Source of the DNA: Sphingomonas canadensis
GTDB taxonomy: Bacteria > Pseudomonadota > Alphaproteobacteria > Sphingomonadales > Sphingomonadaceae
NCBI RefSeq assembly: GCF_026013525.1
Contig: NZ_JAPDRA010000010.1
Span: 106,589-170,588 of the forward strand
Direction: 5' to 3'
DNA length: 64,000 nt
The position numbers and the translations under genes were made by a program. Below are positions 62,191-64,000 of this stretch, one piece after another (position 1 is the stretch's first letter; each line of letters begins with the position of its first letter). Under the pieces are notes generated by a model, which did not search any database, was not told where the DNA came from, and saw nothing but the letters and a program-made list of their open reading frames with translations.

Positions 62191-63786
62191 GTGACCGATC
62201 TCCGCTCCTCCGTCCGCGCATTCCCCCTGCTCGCCGAAGCCAGCGCGCTGGCCGAGGACGGCAAGCTGGATCAGGCCGCCCAGCGCGTGATCGTCCATCT
62301 GCGCCAGCACCCCGATGAGCCGCGCGGGCTGGTCCAGCTCGGCACGATCGCGATGCAGCTAGGCGCGCTGGGCCAAGCAGAGCAGTTCCTGCGCCGCGGG
62401 ATCATGCGCGGTGCCGCCGACGTGGAAGTGCGCCGCAACCTCGCTTCGATACTCAACCAGCAGGAACGGTTGGGCGAGGCCGCGGCAATGTTCGAGGCGT
62501 TGGCACGGGAAACCAGCGATCCCGCGATGCCGGCGATCCGCGCTATCGTGCTCGACAAGCTGGGGCGGAGCGACGAAGCTCTCGCGCTGCGTGAGGCACT
62601 GGCACGCGCCCATCCGGATCAGCCGCAGCACTGGATCAGCTACGGCCACAGCCTGCGCTCCGTCGGGCGGGTCGAGGAGGCGATCGAGGCCTATCGCAAG
62701 GCGATCGCCGCCGATTTTGAGTTCGGGGAGGCCTGGTGGGGCCTGGCCAGCATCAAGCGGCGCGTGTTCACCGACGCCGACATAGCCGAGATGCGCCGCG
62801 CGATCGGCATCGCCATCGACGTGCGCCACAGCGCGCCCCTACACTTCGCGCTCGCCCGCGCACTGCACGATCGCGGCGAATATGCCGAAGCCTTCACCCA
62901 TTACGCCACCGGCAACCGCCAGCGCGCGGAGAGCATCGGCTATGATTCGCGCGAGCTGACCACCGAGGTGGACGAGGTGGTGCGCAGCGTCGACGGCGGA
63001 TTCCTCGCGCGGATGGCGGGAGGCGCCGCGGCCGAAGCCACGCCGGTGTTCATCGTCTGCCTGCCGCGCTCAGGCTCGACGCTGCTGGAACAGATGCTGG
63101 GCAGCCATCCGTCGATCGAGCCGGTGGGCGAGCTGCCGTACATCCCGGCGATCCTGCGATCGGTGATGGAAATGGCCACGCGCCGCAGCAAGGTTACCGT
63201 GCCCCAGTTGATCGCCGGCATCGATCCCGATCAGGCCGCGGCGATAGGGCGCGACTATCTGGCGCGGGCGGCGTTGCACCGAAAGACGGACCGGCCCTTC
63301 TTCGTCGACAAGCTGCCGCACAACTGGAGCAATATCCTCTTCATCCGCCGCATCCTGCCGCAGGCGCGCTTCCTCGATATCCGCCGCGCGCCGATGGATT
63401 GCTGCTTCTCGAACTTCACCCAGTCTTTCTCCAGCGCGCACGCCTCCTCCTTCGCGCTGGAGGATATCGGGCAATGCTATGCCGATTATGTGCGGCTGAT
63501 GGGCCATCTCGATCGCGTGGCGCCGGGGCTGGTGCATCATATCCGCTACGAACGGCTGATCGAGGATGCCGAGACGCATCTGCGCGCGGCGCTCGACTAT
63601 CTGGGGTTGCCCTGGGATCCGGCGGTGCTGGAGTTCCACAAGCTCGATCGCGTCGTGCGCACGCCCAGCAGCGAACAGGTCCGCCGGCCGCTCAACCGCG
63701 ACGGCGTGGACGTGTGGGCGCCCTATTCCGAGTGGCTGGATCCGCTGCGCAAGGTGCTGGGGCCGCTGGCGGACGGCCAGGACTGA
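62191..63786 (+). CDS. TPR-containing sulfotransferase
   Basis: A 531-residue protein starting at GTG 62191. Residues 10-260 have TPR-like repeats (RRNLASILNQQERLGEAAAM, YGHSLRSVGRVEEAIEAYRK); residues 280-525 are a sulfotransferase with the loop IVCLPRSGSTLLEQML and RFLDIRRAPMDCCFSNF. TPR-sulfotransferases near TonB receptors are frequent in sphingomonads and Caulobacter relatives; their substrates may be peptides or proteins. Confidence 0.9.
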   Translation: MTDLRSSVRAFPLLAEASALAEDGKLDQAAQRVIVHLRQHPDEPRGLVQLGTIAMQLGALGQAEQFLRRGIMRGAADVEVRRNLASILNQQERLGEAAAMFEALARETSDPAMPAIRAIVLDKLGRSDEALALREALARAHPDQPQHWISYGHSLRSVGRVEEAIEAYRKAIAADFEFGEAWWGLASIKRRVFTDADIAEMRRAIGIAIDVRHSAPLHFALARALHDRGEYAEAFTHYATGNRQRAESIGYDSRELTTEVDEVVRSVDGGFLARMAGGAAAEATPVFIVCLPRSGSTLLEQMLGSHPSIEPVGELPYIPAILRSVMEMATRRSKVTVPQLIAGIDPDQAAAIGRDYLARAALHRKTDRPFFVDKLPHNWSNILFIRRILPQARFLDIRRAPMDCCFSNFTQSFSSAHASSFALEDIGQCYADYVRLMGHLDRVAPGLVHHIRYERLIEDAETHLRAALDYLGLPWDPAVLEFHKLDRVVRTPSSEQVRRPLNRDGVDVWAPYSEWLDPLRKVLGPLADGQD

Positions 63787-63832
63787 TCACCGCGCCGCGC
63801 GCAAGGGGCCGCCGCCGGGAACTCACCGCCGC

Positions 63833-63874
63833 CATAAAAGCCAAGGGGCGCGCCCGGTTTCCCGGACGCGCCCC
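63833..63874 (-). terminator. Terminator of ahcY
   Basis: GGGGCGCG-C-CCGG (63845-63857) and CCGG-A-CGCGCCCC (63862-63874) form a long stem with one mismatch; on the minus strand the run CTTTTAT follows. It lies between the converging sulfotransferase and ahcY genes. Confidence 0.8.
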
Positions 63875-63895
63875 AGCATTGCCCTTGCCGGCAGC

Positions 63896-64000
63896 TCAAT
63901 AACGATAGTGATCGGGTTTGAATGGCCCTTGTACGGGGACGCCGATATAGTCGGCCTGTTTCTGGGTGAGGGAGGAGAGCTTGACGCCGAGCTTTTCGAG
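63896..64000 (-). CDS. ahcY: Adenosylhomocysteinase, C-terminal end (partial)
   Basis: Only the last 34 residues are in the window. They read [20 protein letters not shown] and [14 protein letters not shown] followed by TGA, the very conserved end of S-adenosyl-L-homocysteine hydrolase, with the Lys-Pro-Asp-His-Tyr-Arg-Tyr that reaches the NAD site of the partner subunit. The rest lies right of the window. Confidence 0.95.
   Translation of the reverse strand, partial: LEKLGVKLSSLTQKQADYIGVPVQGPFKPDHYRY

Overview
The window comes from a GC-rich alphaproteobacterium, most likely a member of the Sphingomonadaceae. Supporting signs are a DivL-type pseudo-histidine kinase with Tyr at the phosphoacceptor site, a conserved tsaE-amgK-murU-addB-addA-trxA gene order, a CC0125/CC1285-type lipoprotein, a large TonB-dependent receptor next to sulfotransferases, and SecA with a zinc tail. 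Genus and species cannot be fixed from the sequence alone.

Positions 1 to about 36,280 are a prophage of the HK97-like siphovirus type; its left end lies outside the window. A leftward late operon (23,693 down to 1) encodes, in order, two possible regulators, small proteins, a Mu Gam-like DNA-end protector, an HNH nuclease, small and large terminase, a fused prohead protease/major capsid protein, portal, a collagen-like fibre, head-tail connectors, tail terminator, tail tube, a tail chaperone with a probable -1 frameshift, tape measure, distal tail and hub proteins, and tail-fibre pieces. Two gene clusters break this pattern and look like cargo: 8,197-9,706 (RHH regulator, lipoprotein, HIRAN-like membrane protein, small secreted protein) and 23,769-25,026 (secreted nuclease-like protein and a proline-rich membrane protein). 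A divergent switch (repressor at 25,469, Cro-like frame at 25,520) separates the late genes from a rightward early operon (25,520-36,177). That operon is a chain of mostly small proteins joined by ATGA/GTGA overlaps, plus a GapR-like protein, a large ParB-like protein, an HNH protein, a MarR-like regulator, a HerA/FtsK-like ATPase and a terminal AlpA-like protein. I see no integrase, transposase, replicase, holin or endolysin; if present they must lie to the left of the window.

A tRNA-Asn(GUU) gene at 36,316-36,390 marks the start of ordinary chromosome. It is followed by an Nramp-like transporter, a purine-salvage pair (adenine/adenosine deaminase plus phosphoribosyltransferase), a lipoprotein, secA, two TonB-C-domain proteins, argJ, and a decayed SEC-C fragment. 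Next come trxA and the addA/addB double-strand-break repair genes, the murU/amgK cell-wall recycling genes, tsaE and divL. The right end holds a TonB-dependent receptor with two sulfotransferase-like genes and the 3' end of ahcY.

The points most worth checking are: a G10 homopolymer that splits an early phage gene into two frames, where G9 would restore it; the programmed -1 frameshift candidate in the tail chaperone; the fused protease-capsid gene placed before the portal; the Cro-like frame that never stops and overlaps the next gene; the ParB/GapR/HerA-like early module without a visible replicase; and the HIRAN and membrane-protein cargo.
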